64,000 bases of DNA from the NCBI RefSeq assembly GCF_016342275.1, contig NZ_JAEIOT010000016.1, positions 1 to 64,000 on the forward strand. The letters run 5' to 3'. The translations under genes were made by a program, and so were the position numbers. Source of the DNA: Corynebacterium marambiense. GTDB lineage: Bacteria; Actinomycetota; Actinomycetes; Mycobacteriales; Mycobacteriaceae. This document shows positions 8,875 through 17,355 of this stretch, piece by piece; position 1 is the stretch's first letter; each line of letters begins with the position of its first letter. The notes under the pieces are model-generated. The model saw only the letters and a list, made by a program, of their open reading frames with translations. It was not told the origin of the DNA and made no database searches.

Positions 8875-10686
8875 GTGCGTCACTCATCTCAGTCACCTTT
8901 CTTTGAGCAGTCGGTGCCCAGAGGCCGCACCATACTCCTGGCCGTGACCGCTATCCTCGCTCTCGGACTGACGGGATGCGGATCGGGGGATGACACAACG
9001 CTCGCCCCCCACGAATACCGCGTGGTCAAGGTAGGTGACGTCGTCCAGGAGCTCCAGGTGCAGGGAACCATCACCGCAGGTGAGACCAGATCGGTGAACA
9101 CCGCCCTGACCGGCCCGGTCAACACTCTGAACATCGCGGTCGGTGACAGGGTCGAGGCAGATCAGATCATCGCGACGATCGATGTGTCCGAGCAGGAGCG
9201 TGCCCTGCGTGATCAACAGGCCCAGCAGGCCGATGCCGTCGTCGGTGCCGTCAACGGGATTGAACAGGCGCAGCAGGCGTACGACCAGTACCAGGAAGGC
9301 CTCAACGAGGGGCTCAACCCCGAGCTGAATGGCGCGGAGTCAGCACTCCGTACCGCGACCACCGCCTACGACAATGCTCTGCGCTCGTTCGAGGAGAAGA
9401 AGTCACAGGTCAACGCGGGGCGCGATGAGCGGCTGGTCAGCCAGGAGCAAGCTGTCGACGCCGCCCGCAAACAGGTATTCTCCGCCTCCTTAAACGTGGC
9501 CCGCGCCGGAGTCGGATCCGTCGCCGCGGAAACCCGCGGTGCGGAACAGAATCTCGATCTCGCTGCGGACCTCGCCACGTTGTCGGCCCTGCGCCGGGAA
9601 CTGGCGGATGCCGCCGGCGATCAGGAGAAGACGGCGGAGATCTCCGCGAAGATTGATGCTCTGCAGGCCTCGATCAAAGCCCGACAACGGTCAGACAGCA
9701 TCATCCCGGAGCAGGAGATCAACGCACACCTGGGCACGGTCGAATCAGTGGCGAACCTGGCGGATTCCGTGCAGTCGCTCAACCGGCAGCAGCAGGCCTA
9801 CGACGCCGCCCTCCGTTCGGTCAACTCCGAGCTGGCCCAATCGCAGCGGGATGTCGCCGCGGCCTTCGAACAGAAGAAGGACGCCGCCGTCGCCCTAGAG
9901 ACCGCACGGTTGAATACCCGGCACCAGTTGCAGAATCTCACGAGCGGCATCGAACAGGCCCGACGTTCCGCCCAGGCCGCCAGATCTGGATCGAACCGGA
10001 CCGCCGAGTCCCTGAACGCCGATATCGCGTCGAGTACGGTCCGGGCACCCTTCGCAGGTTTGGTGATCGCGGTTCCCGCCGAGGTGGGTAAACCTGCCGC
10101 GGGTTCCATTGCGACGATCGCCGATGACACCGGTCTCACCGTGACGGCGCAGATCCCGGAGATCGACGTCGCGAAACTGTCCCCCGGTGCGAAGGCGGAG
10201 TTCACGACCCCGGCGACCGGTTCCAGTACCTACAAGGGCACCGTCTCCTCCGTCTCGCCCGTGGCCTCGGGGGTGGCGTCGGCATCAGCGGCCACCGGAG
10301 ATACCGCCGCTGGTGGGCCGACGAAGGACACGAAGCCGACCTTCGCCGTCGTCATCCGCGTCGATGGGCCCACGGATGGTCTCCGCATCGGCGGTTCCGC
10401 GAAGATCCACATAACGTTCGCCGAGGAAACCGACACGATCTCCGTGTCCCGTGACGCCGCCTACGACCGCGACGACGGCACGAAGGCTGTCTTGGTGGTC
10501 ACAGAGGACGGGACCGTCGAAGAACGCAGCGTCACCCTCGGTACCGCAGATGACTTCACCGTCGCTGTCAGCGGCGGGGATCTCAAGGAGGGTGACAAGG
10601 TGATCAACCAGGGTTCGACTCATCGGTATCTCATCGGCCAGAAGGTGAAACTCGACACCACCGAAGACGGAGACGACGGGCGATGA
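8875..10686 (+). CDS. Lipoprotein MFP-type adaptor of a MacAB-like exporter
   Basis: This is a periplasmic-adaptor-type protein (HlyD/MacA fold). The N-terminus has a signal sequence ending in the lipobox LTGC, so it should be lipid-anchored outside the membrane. A biotinyl-lipoyl-like half follows (NTLNIAVGDRVEADQIIATID), then a very long Ala/Gln/Glu-rich coiled-coil hairpin from about residue 100 to 380. The second lipoyl half (STVRAPFAGLVIAV) and beta-barrel domains come last. The GTG at 8875 is chosen because GGAAGGAG lies 11 bases before it; the earlier GTG at 8863 overlaps that site. Its stop overlaps the ATPase start (ATGA), so the three genes form one operon. Confidence 0.88.
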   Translation: MRHSSQSPFFEQSVPRGRTILLAVTAILALGLTGCGSGDDTTLAPHEYRVVKVGDVVQELQVQGTITAGETRSVNTALTGPVNTLNIAVGDRVEADQIIATIDVSEQERALRDQQAQQADAVVGAVNGIEQAQQAYDQYQEGLNEGLNPELNGAESALRTATTAYDNALRSFEEKKSQVNAGRDERLVSQEQAVDAARKQVFSASLNVARAGVGSVAAETRGAEQNLDLAADLATLSALRRELADAAGDQEKTAEISAKIDALQASIKARQRSDSIIPEQEINAHLGTVESVANLADSVQSLNRQQQAYDAALRSVNSELAQSQRDVAAAFEQKKDAAVALETARLNTRHQLQNLTSGIEQARRSAQAARSGSNRTAESLNADIASSTVRAPFAGLVIAVPAEVGKPAAGSIATIADDTGLTVTAQIPEIDVAKLSPGAKAEFTTPATGSSTYKGTVSSVSPVASGVASASAATGDTAAGGPTKDTKPTFAVVIRVDGPTDGLRIGGSAKIHITFAEETDTISVSRDAAYDRDDGTKAVLVVTEDGTVEERSVTLGTADDFTVAVSGGDLKEGDKVINQGSTHRYLIGQKVKLDTTEDGDDGR

Positions 10687-11483
10687 TCGTTCGCCGGAGA
10701 AAGAACTCTCCAGCAGGTCGCCACGAACAGGTTCCCGCGCATCCGGACACCACCGCCGCTACTGCCCTCACGCCGGGGCAGACGGACACTCCCGGCCTCC
10801 TGCTGGAGATGCGCGGGATCACCAAGACATTCAACATCGGCACCGACAATGAGCTGACGGTGCTCCCGGGGTGCGACTTCACCGTCAAGAACGGTGAATT
10901 CGTCTCGGTCGTGGGCGCCTCCGGGTCCGGCAAGTCGACCCTGATGAACATCATCGGGCTCCTGGATTACCCGACGTCCGGTAGCTACTTCTTCGGTGGC
11001 ATCGACATCCTGAGTATGCCGGGTGACAAACTCGCCGAGTACCGCAACCACCACATCGGTTTCGTGTTCCAGAACTTCAACCTGATCGGCCGGATGAGCG
11101 CGGCCCGGAATGTGGAGATGCCGATGATGTACGCCGGTGTCGGCAGGAAGGAACGCAGCCAGCGTGCCGAGGAACTCCTCGACCTCGTCGGGATGGGCGA
11201 ACGGATGAAGCACAACCCGAACGAACTGTCCGGCGGCCAGAAGCAGCGCGTCGCCATCGCCCGGGCCCTGGCGAACAACCCCGATCTGATCCTGGCCGAT
11301 GAACCGACGGGCGCGCTGGACTCGGTGACCGGTCGGCTCGTCATGGACATCTTCCACACCCTCAACACCGAGGAAGGGAAAACGATTGTCCTGATCACCC
11401 ACAACCCGGAACTCGCGGCGGAGACGACACGCACCGTCACCATGACCGACGGACGACTGGACAACGGGGTGATGGTCCCGTGA
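10683..11483 (+). CDS. ABC exporter ATPase, MacB/LolD type
   Basis: This is the nucleotide-binding subunit of the export system. Motifs are Walker A GASGSGKSTLMNIIG, the Q-loop VFQNFNLI, the signature [15 protein letters not shown], Walker B LILADEPTGALDS and the H-loop ITHNPE. The first 45 residues are an unstructured Pro/Thr-rich extension before the ABC domain. It overlaps the adaptor by four bases and the permease by four bases (GTGA), showing tight translational coupling. Confidence 0.93.
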   Translation: MIVRRRKNSPAGRHEQVPAHPDTTAATALTPGQTDTPGLLLEMRGITKTFNIGTDNELTVLPGCDFTVKNGEFVSVVGASGSGKSTLMNIIGLLDYPTSGSYFFGGIDILSMPGDKLAEYRNHHIGFVFQNFNLIGRMSAARNVEMPMMYAGVGRKERSQRAEELLDLVGMGERMKHNPNELSGGQKQRVAIARALANNPDLILADEPTGALDSVTGRLVMDIFHTLNTEEGKTIVLITHNPELAAETTRTVTMTDGRLDNGVMVP

Positions 11484-12778
11484 CCTACGCCGAAGCAATC
11501 CGACTGGCGCTGGGGAGTTTCCGCAGCAACAAGATGCGTTCCCTGCTGACCCTGCTGGGTGTGATCATCGGCATCTCGTCGGTGATCGCGATCCTCACCC
11601 TCGGGGCCTCGCTGAAGGCACAGACGGTCGAGGGGCTCGCCGCCGCAGGCGTCAACGACTATGTCGTGAAGGTCGAGGCCCGGCCCAAGGACGGTGAGGA
11701 GCAGACCGAACAGTCCAACGCGTTCATGTACGTCCCGTCAGAGCCCGTCGCCGCGTCCTCAAAGATCACCCCGCAGTTCATCGACGTGCTGTCCGACCGG
11801 TTCAAGGGCCGGATCAGTGGTGTGGCGGTGGGGGCCATGTCCTATCATCCCGGAGACGCGGCCTCGTCCGATGCTCCGGAGACCACCCAGAGTGTCACCC
11901 TCAGTGCAGTCAACCCGGACTACATGGCGATGCAGAGCTTCGAGATCGGCTACGGCCGCAATCTGGCCGACGATGACATCATCGGGGAACGCTCCGTCGC
12001 GGTGGTGAACCAATCCGTCATTGACTCCTTGTTCGCGGGAGATGCCACTGGTGCACTGGGCCAGACCATCGACTACACCTCCTCCGACGGGTCAACGTTC
12101 CCTCTGATGATCGTCGGCGTGATCGCGGAGAAGGGGAAGGGAGGACTGCTCTCCGATTCGTTCAAGGAGTACAGGATCTATGCTCCCTGGACCGTCGATT
12201 CCCGGTTGAACACCGATGATCCGGGGCTCTGGGATCAGGTGTCGGTCCGGCCGTCTCCCGGGGTCAACGGCGAAGCGCTGCTCGCGGATCTCAATTCCTT
12301 CCTGGAGCTCGCCTACGCCGATGATCCGGAGTTCACGGCAAACGCCCGGGACATGAGCAAGGACTTCGAGATTCTCAAGACGATCATCGATTCGCTGAGT
12401 ATCGGGCTGTCCGTCATCGCCGGGATCTCCCTACTCGTCGGCGGCATCGGCGTCATGAACATCATGCTCGTGACGGTCACCGAGCGGACCCGGGAGATCG
12501 GTGTGCGCAAGGCGCTCGGTGCCCGGAACGGCGACATCAGGCGCCAGTTCGTCATTGAGTCGATGATCATCTGTCTCTTCGGCGGCATCATCGGAGTCCT
12601 GCTCGGCGGTGCACTCGGCATGGTGGGAGCGAATTTCCTCGGTAAACTCGTCTTCCCGCCGGTGATCGGCGTCGTCGTCGCCCTCGGCTTCTCCATGGGC
12701 ATCGGGGTGTTCTTCGGTTTCTACCCTGCGGAGAAGGCAGCACGAATGCGCCCTATCGACGCGCTGCGCTACGAGTGA
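11480..12778 (+). CDS. MacB-type ABC permease
   Basis: The 432 residues follow the MacB/FtsX permease plan. There is an N-terminal helix (MRSLLTLLGVIIGISSVIAI), an extracytoplasmic MacB_PCD domain of about 220 residues, then three helices including GGIGVMNIMLVTVTERTREI and the coupling stretch RKALGARNGDIRRQF. With the adaptor and ATPase it would export a substrate such as a peptide, antibiotic or lipid across the cytoplasmic membrane. The natural substrate is unknown. A weak GC hairpin (12784-12802) follows. Confidence 0.92.
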   Translation: MTYAEAIRLALGSFRSNKMRSLLTLLGVIIGISSVIAILTLGASLKAQTVEGLAAAGVNDYVVKVEARPKDGEEQTEQSNAFMYVPSEPVAASSKITPQFIDVLSDRFKGRISGVAVGAMSYHPGDAASSDAPETTQSVTLSAVNPDYMAMQSFEIGYGRNLADDDIIGERSVAVVNQSVIDSLFAGDATGALGQTIDYTSSDGSTFPLMIVGVIAEKGKGGLLSDSFKEYRIYAPWTVDSRLNTDDPGLWDQVSVRPSPGVNGEALLADLNSFLELAYADDPEFTANARDMSKDFEILKTIIDSLSIGLSVIAGISLLVGGIGVMNIMLVTVTERTREIGVRKALGARNGDIRRQFVIESMIICLFGGIIGVLLGGALGMVGANFLGKLVFPPVIGVVVALGFSMGIGVFFGFYPAEKAARMRPIDALRYE

Positions 12779-12991
12779 TCCCACCCCACGGAATCTGCGG
12801 GGTCTACCCTTGCGGTGCGCGCGCGGCTACTCTGTTCAGGACGGGAATCATTCGGCGAAATACCGGTGTGCCTCTTCCAGGAGCACTCGTCCTTGGATAG
12901 GTGACCTGCTCAGCGACAGATACACGACGAGAATCCGCCCGCGAGAACCCATAACGCACCTAACGGTGCAGACAGAGGAGAACAACACACA

Positions 12992-14131
12992 GTGGCAAAG
13001 GACGACTACCCCCCGTATCCGGGTGGCGACTACCACCCGGAGAACGACAACAGTTCCGGCAATCCCTACGGTGCCACCAACGACCCCGGCTACTGGTCCG
13101 ATGACAGCGGCTCCGACTATGGGGCTCCCGCCGATCCCCACGATCCTGCGGCCGGGTATCCGGGTTACGGCACACCCGCCGATCCCCACGGTCCTGCGGC
13201 CGGGTATCCGGGTTACGGCACACCCGCCGATCCCCACGGTCCTGCGGCCGGGTATCCGGGTTACGGCACACCCGCCGATCCCCACGGTCCTGCGGCCGGG
13301 TATCCGGGTTACGGCGCACCCAACAACCCCTACGGTTCCGCCGGATACGGCGGGGCGATGCCCTTCACCGCCGACGGGCGCCGTCTGGTGCGGGGCGACG
13401 GGAAGGTCCGCACAGTGGAGAGCATCAGCTACGGTTTCCGAACCGTGTTCGCCTCGCCCGCAGCGTGGATCGTCGGCAGCCTCGTCGTGGGTGTCATATG
13501 CACCGCGGTGTTCACCGTCGGTACCTTCATGACGATGAGCACCATGGCGGCGTCCGGTGCCTTCGACCCGGAGACCACCACGACATCCCCGTCGGCCGCC
13601 GGTGGATTCAACCCCTTGGCGATGATCCTCTTCGTACTATTGATGGTCGCCGTACAGGTGACCTTCGCCGCCGCGGCGTTGAGGGCGGCAGACGGTGCGA
13701 AAATCACCTTCGGTGATTTCTTCAGCAACCCGAATCTCGGGAAGACCATCATCTTCGCGCTGATCGTCAACCTCGTCACCGGTGGGATTCCGTACCTCAT
13801 TCCGATGTTATACGGGTCAGACACGGGCATCGCGCTGATGGTACAGATGCTCATCAACCTCGCCCTCCTGTTCCTCGCACCCCTGTACATGCTGATGTAC
13901 CTCTTCGTCCTCGACCAGGGGGCGTCCTTCGGCGACGCCGTCAACCGTGGTTTCCAGGTCGGCAGCCGAAACTACCTCTCCTTGCTCGGGTTCTCCCTTC
14001 TGTGGGGTCTCATCATTGTGGTCTCGGCCATTCCGCTCGGGCTCGGTCTGCTCATCACCATGCCCGCGTACATGGCAGCCCTCGCGTACGTCTTCCGTCA
14101 GGCCAGCGGCGGTATCTACCCGGAGGACTGA
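12992..14131 (+). CDS. Membrane protein with Gly/Pro/Tyr repeat N-terminus
   Basis: The N-terminal 130 residues are low-complexity and rich in Pro, Gly, Tyr and Asp, with four copies of a 16-residue unit (GTPADPHGPAAGYPGY). About five or six membrane segments follow (AAWIVGSLVVGVICTAVFTV and others), resembling corynebacterial integral membrane proteins with a DUF975-like or glycerophosphoryl-diester-phosphodiesterase-membrane-like core. The cytoplasmic repeat tail is reminiscent of Wag31/PGPGP-type actinobacterial membrane proteins. The GTG start is preceded by AGAGGAG. It is transcribed alone and ends at a strong bidirectional terminator. Function unknown. Confidence 0.85.
   Translation: MAKDDYPPYPGGDYHPENDNSSGNPYGATNDPGYWSDDSGSDYGAPADPHDPAAGYPGYGTPADPHGPAAGYPGYGTPADPHGPAAGYPGYGTPADPHGPAAGYPGYGAPNNPYGSAGYGGAMPFTADGRRLVRGDGKVRTVESISYGFRTVFASPAAWIVGSLVVGVICTAVFTVGTFMTMSTMAASGAFDPETTTTSPSAAGGFNPLAMILFVLLMVAVQVTFAAAALRAADGAKITFGDFFSNPNLGKTIIFALIVNLVTGGIPYLIPMLYGSDTGIALMVQMLINLALLFLAPLYMLMYLFVLDQGASFGDAVNRGFQVGSRNYLSLLGFSLLWGLIIVVSAIPLGLGLLITMPAYMAALAYVFRQASGGIYPED
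13121..13312 (+). repeat. Four 48-bp tandem repeats
   Basis: Four consecutive 48-base units each encode G(A/T)PADPHxPAAGYPGY. Units two to four look identical at the DNA level, and the first differs at a few bases. Such identity indicates recent expansion or slippage, so copy number may vary between strains. Confidence 0.95.
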
Positions 14132-14153
14132 TCCCAGGCCCGTTGCTCCGTCA

Positions 14154-14199
14154 CGAAGAGCCGCCCCCTACCGGATACCTGGTAGGGGGCGGCTCTTCG
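14154..14199. terminator. Bidirectional terminator with 19-bp stem
   Basis: The 19 bases 14154-14172 (CGAAGAGCCGCCCCCTACC) are perfectly complementary to 14181-14199, with an 8-base loop. It lies between convergent genes: the repeat-tailed membrane protein and the MFS transporter. Confidence 0.9.
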
Positions 14200-14233
14200 T
14201 GTGTCCGCCGTGGCTGACCGGGAGTAGGGACCG

Positions 14234-15643
14234 CTAGTGCTCCGCGCCACCCGGGGCTGCGGCGCGCTTCTCATCGGCCGTCATGCGGCGGTCGGCGAGC
14301 AGGTAGACCGCGCTGCCGATCACGGCGACGAGGGTGATGATCCAGAGGACCGTGGCGTACTGAACCCCGGTATCCGAGGAAGCGGTGGTGGCAAAGCGGA
14401 AGAACTCGAACTTCAGGTCCATGAGCTTCGCGGTGTACGCGATGCCCACCGGGATGGCGATGTTGATGGTCAGGTTGTAGAACCCGATGGCCACACCGGA
14501 CTTCTCCGCCGGAATGGTGGAGATCGCGGTGGACACGAGCGGCGCGTAGAGCAGTGCGAACGCTGAGGCAAACAGGATGATCGAGATGATCAGGACAGCG
14601 ACACTGGCGGTGGTGAACACCGCGGGGAGCGCCAGCGCGAGAACGATTCCGGCGAGAGCGACGGTGATCGTCTGCCGTGAGCTGAGATACTGGCCGATCT
14701 TGCCGGACAGTGCACCGACGACGATGGCGACGGCGTATCCGGGGGCCAACAGCACCGATGCCTCGTCGATCTCCATGCCGTGGAGATCGGCGGTAGCGAA
14801 CGGGAACATGAAAATGTAGGCCAATTGCACGGAGTAGACGACGAGCACGAGGACGAGCGCCCAGACGTAGCGCCTGTTGGTGAAGAACTCGGGACGGACC
14901 AGGGCGCCCTTGTGCGCGGTGATGTGCCAGATGAAGCACGCGGTCCCGAGGACGACGGGGAACAGGTACAGCCAGTTGAAGTCCTGCATGAACAGCATGA
15001 CCGAGGTAGCGATGACCGCAATGAGGAAGAGTCCGAGCACATCGAGGTGACTGGACACGGCCTTCGCCGGTGGGACCCGTTTGATCAGCACTGGGATGGT
15101 GAACACGAGGATCAGGGGGACCAGGAACATCGCGGTCCAGGACACGGTGGTGGCCAGGAATCCGGATCCGAGGATGCCGAAGAGCAGGCCTGCCTGGAAC
15201 GCGGACGTGGAGAAGCCGAGGTAGGTCTTCTGGTCCTTCGCATCCAGGTACTTGGTGACGTAAATGACGTAGAGGGTTTCGGCGGCGGCGAGGCCGGTGG
15301 TCTGGATGACGCGCCCAGCGAGGACCATAGGCCAGATGCTCTGGAAGAAGAATCCGATGAGTGATCCGGTGACGATCAGGGCAATACCGGCGATCATCAG
15401 GGATCTGATGGAGAACGCGTCGGCGAGTGCCGCGTAGACCACGGCGCCGATGCCGATGACGATGCCTGCGAGGGTGGCCTGCAGGCTAACGGTGGTGACG
15501 CTCAGGTCGAGGGCATCGGCGATGGGCTTCGACATGAACTTGAAGCCATTGTCGATGACGAGGCAGAACACGAAGCTGAAGAGCAGGATCGGCACCGCCC
15601 TTTTGGGGTTGACGCCGTGCCCTGCCGAGATGGGGGTGTCCAT
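14234..15643 (-). CDS. MFS transporter next to deoD
   Basis: This is a 469-residue major-facilitator protein with about 14 predicted membrane helices. It resembles drug/proton antiporter-type MFS proteins, with the motif ALADAFSIRSLMIAG after helix two. It lies 32 bases downstream of deoD in the same orientation, so the pair is probably one operon. The context suggests uptake or efflux of a nucleoside or base rather than drug export; that is inference only. Confidence 0.88.
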   Translation of the reverse strand: MDTPISAGHGVNPKRAVPILLFSFVFCLVIDNGFKFMSKPIADALDLSVTTVSLQATLAGIVIGIGAVVYAALADAFSIRSLMIAGIALIVTGSLIGFFFQSIWPMVLAGRVIQTTGLAAAETLYVIYVTKYLDAKDQKTYLGFSTSAFQAGLLFGILGSGFLATTVSWTAMFLVPLILVFTIPVLIKRVPPAKAVSSHLDVLGLFLIAVIATSVMLFMQDFNWLYLFPVVLGTACFIWHITAHKGALVRPEFFTNRRYVWALVLVLVVYSVQLAYIFMFPFATADLHGMEIDEASVLLAPGYAVAIVVGALSGKIGQYLSSRQTITVALAGIVLALALPAVFTTASVAVLIISIILFASAFALLYAPLVSTAISTIPAEKSGVAIGFYNLTINIAIPVGIAYTAKLMDLKFEFFRFATTASSDTGVQYATVLWIITLVAVIGSAVYLLADRRMTADEKRAAAPGGAEH

Positions 15644-15675
15644 TGGTGTGGTGCTCCTTGATGCGGGTGAATCAG

Positions 15676-16392
15676 CTAGACGCCGGCGAGCGGTAGGGCG
15701 AGCTCCATCATCCGGGTGAACGCGGTCTGTCGTTCCTCGGGAGTGGTCCGCGCTCCGGTGGCGATGTTGTCGGAGACGGTGAACAGGCCGAGTGCGTCGG
15801 CACCGTTGGCAGCGGCGACGGCGTAGAGGCCGGCGGTCTCCATCTCGACGGCGAGCACGCCCATCTTCGCCCAGCGATCGTTCGCGGTCTCATCGGCGTG
15901 GTAGAAGATGTCGCTGGACAGGACGTTGCCGACATGCGTCTCCACACCCTGCTGACGGGCCTGTTCCTGCAGCGCGGACAGTAGCCGCCAGGAGGCGGTC
16001 GGAGCGTAGGTGCCGGGGACGTTGTACTGGGAGAGGAAGTTCGAGTCGGTGGACGCTGACTGCGCGACGACGATCTCGTAGAGGTCCAGATCCTTCTGGA
16101 ATGCGCCGCAAGAGCCGATGCGGATGAGCTTGCGGCAGCCGAAGACGTTGATCAGTTCCCAGGAGTACAGGGAGATGGAGGGGATGCCCATGCCGGAGCC
16201 CATCACCGAGATCTCACGTCCCTGATAGGTCCCGGTGTAGCCGAGCATGTTGCGGACATCGTTGAACTGGACGGCGTTGTCGAGATAGGTCTCGGCGATG
16301 AATTTGGCGCGCAGCGGATCACCGGGGAGCAGGATGGTCTCGGCGATGGGGGCGTCTTTGGGGTTGATGTGCGGGGTGGATTCGGTGCTCAT
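15676..16392 (-). CDS. deoD: Purine nucleoside phosphorylase DeoD
   Basis: DeoD cleaves purine (deoxy)nucleosides with phosphate to a free base and (deoxy)ribose-1-phosphate. Family signatures are ILLPGDPLRAKFIAETYL, GSGMGIPSISLYSWEL, IRIGSCGAF, AVEMETAGLY and the catalytic-Asp stretch FTVSDNI, as in the hexameric (E. coli-type) enzymes. The start is ATG 16392 with GAGGAG upstream; longer frames add residues outside the family. 238 residues is normal. It is followed by an MFS gene and divergent to hisN. Confidence 0.95.
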   Translation of the reverse strand: MSTESTPHINPKDAPIAETILLPGDPLRAKFIAETYLDNAVQFNDVRNMLGYTGTYQGREISVMGSGMGIPSISLYSWELINVFGCRKLIRIGSCGAFQKDLDLYEIVVAQSASTDSNFLSQYNVPGTYAPTASWRLLSALQEQARQQGVETHVGNVLSSDIFYHADETANDRWAKMGVLAVEMETAGLYAVAAANGADALGLFTVSDNIATGARTTPEERQTAFTRMMELALPLAGV

Positions 16393-16471
16393 GGCGCATC
16401 TCCTCGTGTGTTGTTTTCGGGGCCGGGCGGCCCCTCTCATTTCCTGTGCCCATTGTGACCCAGCATGCGAA

Positions 16472-16500
16472 CATTTGTCCATGTGATTCTTTTCATTTGT
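16472..16500. promoter_or_regulatory. CATTTGT direct repeats in the deoD-hisN intergenic region
   Basis: CATTTGT occurs at 16472-16478 and again at 16494-16500, 22 bases apart (two helical turns). A related CATTGTG occurs at about 16451. The spacing fits binding of a regulator on one DNA face, upstream of deoD. No regulator gene is adjacent. Confidence 0.3.
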
Positions 16501-16542
16501 TCCGTCGGTCTCGGCAGCGCACCTCACCTATCATTAGTGGAC

Positions 16543-17328
16543 ATGAGCACCTACGCCGATGACCTCGCACTGGCCCTTGAACTCGCCGATATCGCGGACA
16601 CCCACACGTTGGACCGATTCGAGGCATCAAACCTCACCGTCGAATCAAAGCCGGACATGACGCCGGTGAGCGACGCCGACATCGCGTGCGAGAAACTCCT
16701 CCGGGAACGACTGTCCACCGACCGTCCGGCGGATGCAGTACTGGGTGAGGAGTTCGGCGGTGACGCCGCCCTCGAAGGGCGCCAGTGGGTGATCGACCCG
16801 ATCGACGGAACGAAGAACTACGTCCGTGGCGTTCCCGTGTGGGCGACACTCATCGCACTGCTCGTCGACGGGAAACCCGTCGTCGGCGTCGTCAGTGCCC
16901 CGGCACTGGCACGCCGCTGGTGGGCCGCGGAGGAGCAGGGCGCCTGGCGGTCCTTCTCGGGCGGCTCCCCCAAGCGTCTCCGGGTGTCCGGGGTCGCGGA
17001 CATCGCGGATGCGTCGGTGTCCTTCTCATCGCTCGACGGTTGGCGGGACCGCGGGCTTCTCGACGCATTCCTGAAGCTCTCCGATGACACCTGGCGGCTG
17101 CGGGGATTCGGCGACTTCCTCTCGTATTGCCTCGTCGCGGAGGGGGCGGTGGACGTCGCCGCCGAACCCGAGGTTGCCCTGTGGGACCTCGCCCCGCTCG
17201 CGGTGCTGGTCACCGAGGCGGGCGGTCGTTTCACCTCCCTCTCCGGGGTCGACGGCCCTTCCGGCGGCGACGCCCTGGCCACCAACGGTCTGCTCCACGA
17301 GGAGCTGCTGGGGAGGTTCACGGTGTGA
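16543..17328 (+). CDS. hisN: Histidinol-phosphate phosphatase HisN
   Basis: This IMPase-fold enzyme hydrolyses L-histidinol phosphate in histidine synthesis in corynebacteria and other actinobacteria. It begins [20 protein letters not shown] and carries [23 protein letters not shown] and [18 protein letters not shown], closely matching the known corynebacterial HisN. TATCAT lies about nine bases before the ATG, the spacing of a leaderless transcript. In C. glutamicum the hisN and IMPase genes are neighbours; here about 7.7 kb of export, membrane and nucleoside genes lies between them. Confidence 0.93.
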   Translation: MSTYADDLALALELADIADTHTLDRFEASNLTVESKPDMTPVSDADIACEKLLRERLSTDRPADAVLGEEFGGDAALEGRQWVIDPIDGTKNYVRGVPVWATLIALLVDGKPVVGVVSAPALARRWWAAEEQGAWRSFSGGSPKRLRVSGVADIADASVSFSSLDGWRDRGLLDAFLKLSDDTWRLRGFGDFLSYCLVAEGAVDVAAEPEVALWDLAPLAVLVTEAGGRFTSLSGVDGPSGGDALATNGLLHEELLGRFTV

Positions 17329-17355
17329 GCACCGCTCTCCTCCCCGGCCCAGGCA

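Noticed and set aside
10683-12778. MacAB operon as a lipoprotein-release (Lol) system
   Set aside because: Corynebacteria lack a Lol-type outer membrane, and the adaptor is a long-hairpin MFP lipoprotein, which fits export.
13121-13312. CRISPR array
   Set aside because: The 48-bp units are contiguous, without spacers, and in frame within a protein gene.
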